In this document: piece by piece, positions 34,216-35,552 of the stretch
Layout of the letters: each line of letters starts with the position of its first letter
How positions within the stretch are numbered: the stretch's first letter is position 1
Assembly (NCBI GenBank): GCA_026416955.1
Contig: JAOAEE010000039.1
Location: 1 to 35,552, forward strand
DNA: 35,552 bases
Direction of reading: 5' to 3'
Source of the DNA: Ignavibacteria bacterium
GTDB lineage: Bacteria; Bacteroidota; Ignavibacteria; Kapaibacteriales; UBA2268
Program-made: the position numbers and the translations under genes
The notes under the pieces: model-generated
What the model was told of the DNA's origin: nothing
Seen by the model: the letters and a program-made list of their open reading frames with translations, nothing else
Database searches by the model: none

Positions 34216-35149
34216 CTTTTTCCTTGGCTTTTTTTATAGCAATTTTTACAAAACCTTGAGATTTTTCCAACAACTCGATGGCTTCTTCTTTATTTACATT
34301 ACCCAATAGCATTACCAAGGCAACTTTTACCTTTCCACCAGAAAGTTCCAATGCTAATTTTGCTGTTTCGTAATCTACATTACATAAGTCCATAATTATT
34401 TTTTTTGCACGCTCTTTTAATTTATTATTTGTCAACTGTAAATCGACCATAATGTTGCCAAAAGTTTTACCAAGTTTAATCATCGAGGCGGTAGAAAGCA
34501 TATTTAAAACAAGTTTTTGTGCTGTTCCACTTTTCATTCTTGTTGAACCAGCAATAACTTCGGGTCCAACTACGGGGCAGATGTAGATGTCGGCATTTAC
34601 TCCCAACTCTTTAACTTTCTCTACTGGTGATGTGGCTAAAAAAATTGTTTTAATTCCGCGTCGTCTTGCTTCGTTTATAGCAGATTTCACAAAGGGAGTT
34701 CTGCCAGAGGCAGCAATACCAACAACTATATCTGGTTCCTTGATACCATATTCGTCCAATACCAGTTTTCCATTAAGTTCGTTGTCTTCTGCTCCTTCTT
34801 GGGCTCGAAAAACCGCTTCCTTTCCGCCAGCAATAATTCCTTGAACCATCTCTGGATTGGTTCCAAATGTTGGTGGACATTCAGCAGCATCGACAATTCC
34901 AAGTCTTCCACTTGTTCCTGCTCCAATATAGAACAAACGCCCCCCTTTCTTGAACGCATCGACAATTAATTCAACTGCTTTCGTAATATTAGGGATTTCT
35001 TTTTCTACTGCAAATGGAACAGTTTTGTCTTCTTCATTTATTAAACGAAGTATCTCTTCTGTCGACGATATATCGATTTCCCTTGTCTTGGGGTTGTTTT
35101 GCTCAGTTGCCAATAAAGATATTTCATTAAATAATTCGTACTCACCCAT
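34199..35149 (-). CDS. murQ: N-acetylmuramic acid 6-phosphate etherase
   Basis: MurQ splits the lactyl ether of MurNAc-6-phosphate during peptidoglycan recycling, giving GlcNAc-6-phosphate and D-lactate. The 316-residue SIS-domain protein has the opening TEQNNPKTREID, the phosphate loop YIGAGTSGRLG, the catalytic-acid region DAAECPPTFG and a second SIS motif GIAASGRTPFV. GSTRMKSGTAQK and a C-terminal helical UBA-like region follow. It heads a small unit with the MlaF-like ATPase and a lipoprotein. No anmK, nagZ or ampG is in view. No Shine-Dalgarno is evident; a possible -7 box lies 20-27 nt upstream. Confidence 0.95.
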   Translation of the reverse strand: MGEYELFNEISLLATEQNNPKTREIDISSTEEILRLINEEDKTVPFAVEKEIPNITKAVELIVDAFKKGGRLFYIGAGTSGRLGIVDAAECPPTFGTNPEMVQGIIAGGKEAVFRAQEGAEDNELNGKLVLDEYGIKEPDIVVGIAASGRTPFVKSAINEARRRGIKTIFLATSPVEKVKELGVNADIYICPVVGPEVIAGSTRMKSGTAQKLVLNMLSTASMIKLGKTFGNIMVDLQLTNNKLKERAKKIIMDLCNVDYETAKLALELSGGKVKVALVMLLGNVNKEEAIELLEKSQGFVKIAIKKAKEKDGTNC

Positions 35150-35169
35150 AAACCAATGCTAAATAATTT

Positions 35170-35177
35170 CAAATTTA
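35170..35177 (-). promoter_or_regulatory. Possible -7 box (TAAATTTG) for murQ
   Basis: On the minus strand this reads TAAATTTG, an exact TAnnTTTG match 20 nt before the murQ ATG. No TTTG is at the -33 distance. The surrounding gap 35150-35276 holds no gene. Confidence 0.3.
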
Positions 35178-35272
35178 TCAAATTATTCGAAAGTAAATGT
35201 TAGAAAATAATATTAAAATATTAAACAGATTAATACCTGTCGAATATGTAGAAATCACAGAGATTTTTCACT

Positions 35273-35336
35273 TACTTCATTCTATTACAACCGGGACGGT
35301 TTCGCTTCCAGCGTTCCAACGCAATAGAATGAAGTA
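35273..35336 (-). repeat. 14-bp perfect inverted repeat across the stop of the T9SS gene
   Basis: TACTTCATTCTATT at 35273-35286 and AATAGAATGAAGTA at 35323-35336 are exact reverse complements, separated by 36 nt. The loop contains two further small hairpins: AACCG/CGGTT (35289-35293 with 35297-35301) and GCGTT/AACGC (35311-35315 with 35318-35322). The whole would fold as a three-arm structure covering the last codons and stop of the minus-strand gene. There is no T-run after it, so it is not a standard terminator. Confidence 0.6.
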
Positions 35337-35552
35337 TATTCCCGATGGTACTCCCTCGCAATTCCATTCTATCTGGGCTTCGGCTTTCCCTTCTGCTTGT
35401 ATCTGTATTCGCTCCCTACCTTCTACCTTTCGCCCCATACTGTCGTAGACTCCTTCGACAGCCTCCGATAAGTCGAAACTTCCATCCCAAGCAATGCGAG
35501 CTCGAACCTTGACTCTTGCTGGCTGGGGATATGGCTCCGATGCCCAGAAACG
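35277..35552 (-). CDS. C-terminal end of a T9SS-secreted protein (partial)
   Basis: This is the last 91 residues of a protein whose start lies beyond the right edge. The stop is TGA at 35279-35277. The segment matches a type A T9SS sorting domain: a YPQPA opening (the usual PNPA-type motif), VYDSMGRKVEG in the middle, then VPSGIYFILLRWNAG and the terminal VPVVIE strand. Such domains send cargo through the type IX secretion pore, after which they are cleaved and the cargo is anchored or released. The cargo part is not visible. G+C here is visibly higher than in the neighbouring genes. It points downstream towards murQ on the same strand with a 127-nt gap. Confidence 0.85.
   Translation of the reverse strand, partial: RFWASEPYPQPARVKVRARIAWDGSFDLSEAVEGVYDSMGRKVEGRERIQIQAEGKAEAQIEWNCEGVPSGIYFILLRWNAGSETVPVVIE

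Noticed and set aside
35197-35448. Plus-strand open frame of 83 codons at the right edge
   Set aside because: The opposite strand encodes a convincing T9SS sorting domain; this frame is its shadow.
1-35552. CRISPR arrays, insertion sequences, rRNA genes or replication origin
   Set aside because: No regularly spaced repeats, transposase-like frames, rRNA sequence or DnaA-box cluster was recognised on reading through.

Overview
The window looks like the chromosome of an AT-rich, Gram-negative member of the FCB group, most likely the Ignavibacteria/Kapabacteria/Chlorobi side of Bacteroidota. The evidence is a partial protein ending in a type IX secretion (T9SS) C-terminal sorting domain, an lpxH gene for lipid A, lipoprotein signals, a bshB1 gene for bacillithiol, a separate gcvPB, a type III pantothenate kinase, and promoter-like sites of the Bacteroidota TTTG / TAnnTTTG type. 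The lineage is inferred from gene content, not from a marker search.

Layout. 1-268: no supportable gene. 269-1078 (-): class I methyltransferase. 1225-9620 (+): one long unit of DUF177/yceD, rpmF, plsX, fabH, fabD, fabG, acpP, fabF, rnc and gcvPB, closed by a strong hairpin terminator at 9642-9667. This is the classic ribosome/phospholipid/fatty-acid cluster, with glycine decarboxylase subunit 2 translationally joined to RNase III. 9688-17044 (-): aconitase, then the unit PqiC-like lipoprotein > birA > coaX > clpC, which ends in a terminator at 12198-12228. 17109-21494 (+): lpxH, nitroreductase, exported alpha/beta hydrolase, MalK-type ATPase and a lipoprotein-type RidA. 21495-24048 (-): LytR_C-like protein > rsfS > argS. 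24091-25401 (+): guanine deaminase. 25406-27503 (-): nuoA > nuoB > rpiB > bshB1. 27638-27806 (+): tRNA-Val(UAC) and tRNA-Leu(CAA). 27866-29668 (+): a DUF262/HNH (GmrSD-like) protein, the only clearly accessory gene. 29669-32161 (-): YfhO-family membrane protein. 32233-33147 (+): fmt. 33135-35149 (-): murQ > MlaF-like ATPase > small lipoprotein. 35277-35552 (-): 3' end of a T9SS cargo gene that continues beyond the window.

Most of the window is housekeeping. It covers fatty-acid and phospholipid supply (plsX to fabF), envelope building and upkeep (lpxH, murQ, PqiC-like and MlaF-like parts, YfhO), cofactors (coaX, birA), translation (rpmF, rsfS, argS, fmt, tRNAs), proteostasis (clpC) and respiration/TCA (nuoAB, aconitase). 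I see no CRISPR array, insertion sequence, integrase or rRNA. No clearly new multi-gene system is visible. The points most worth a second look are a 12-bp inverted repeat bracketing the rnc start codon, a RidA with a lipoprotein signal, the lone GmrSD-like gene next to the tRNAs, a 14-bp inverted repeat at the end of the T9SS gene, a strong C-before-GA codon-junction bias, and recurring TATTTTTG boxes ahead of genes.
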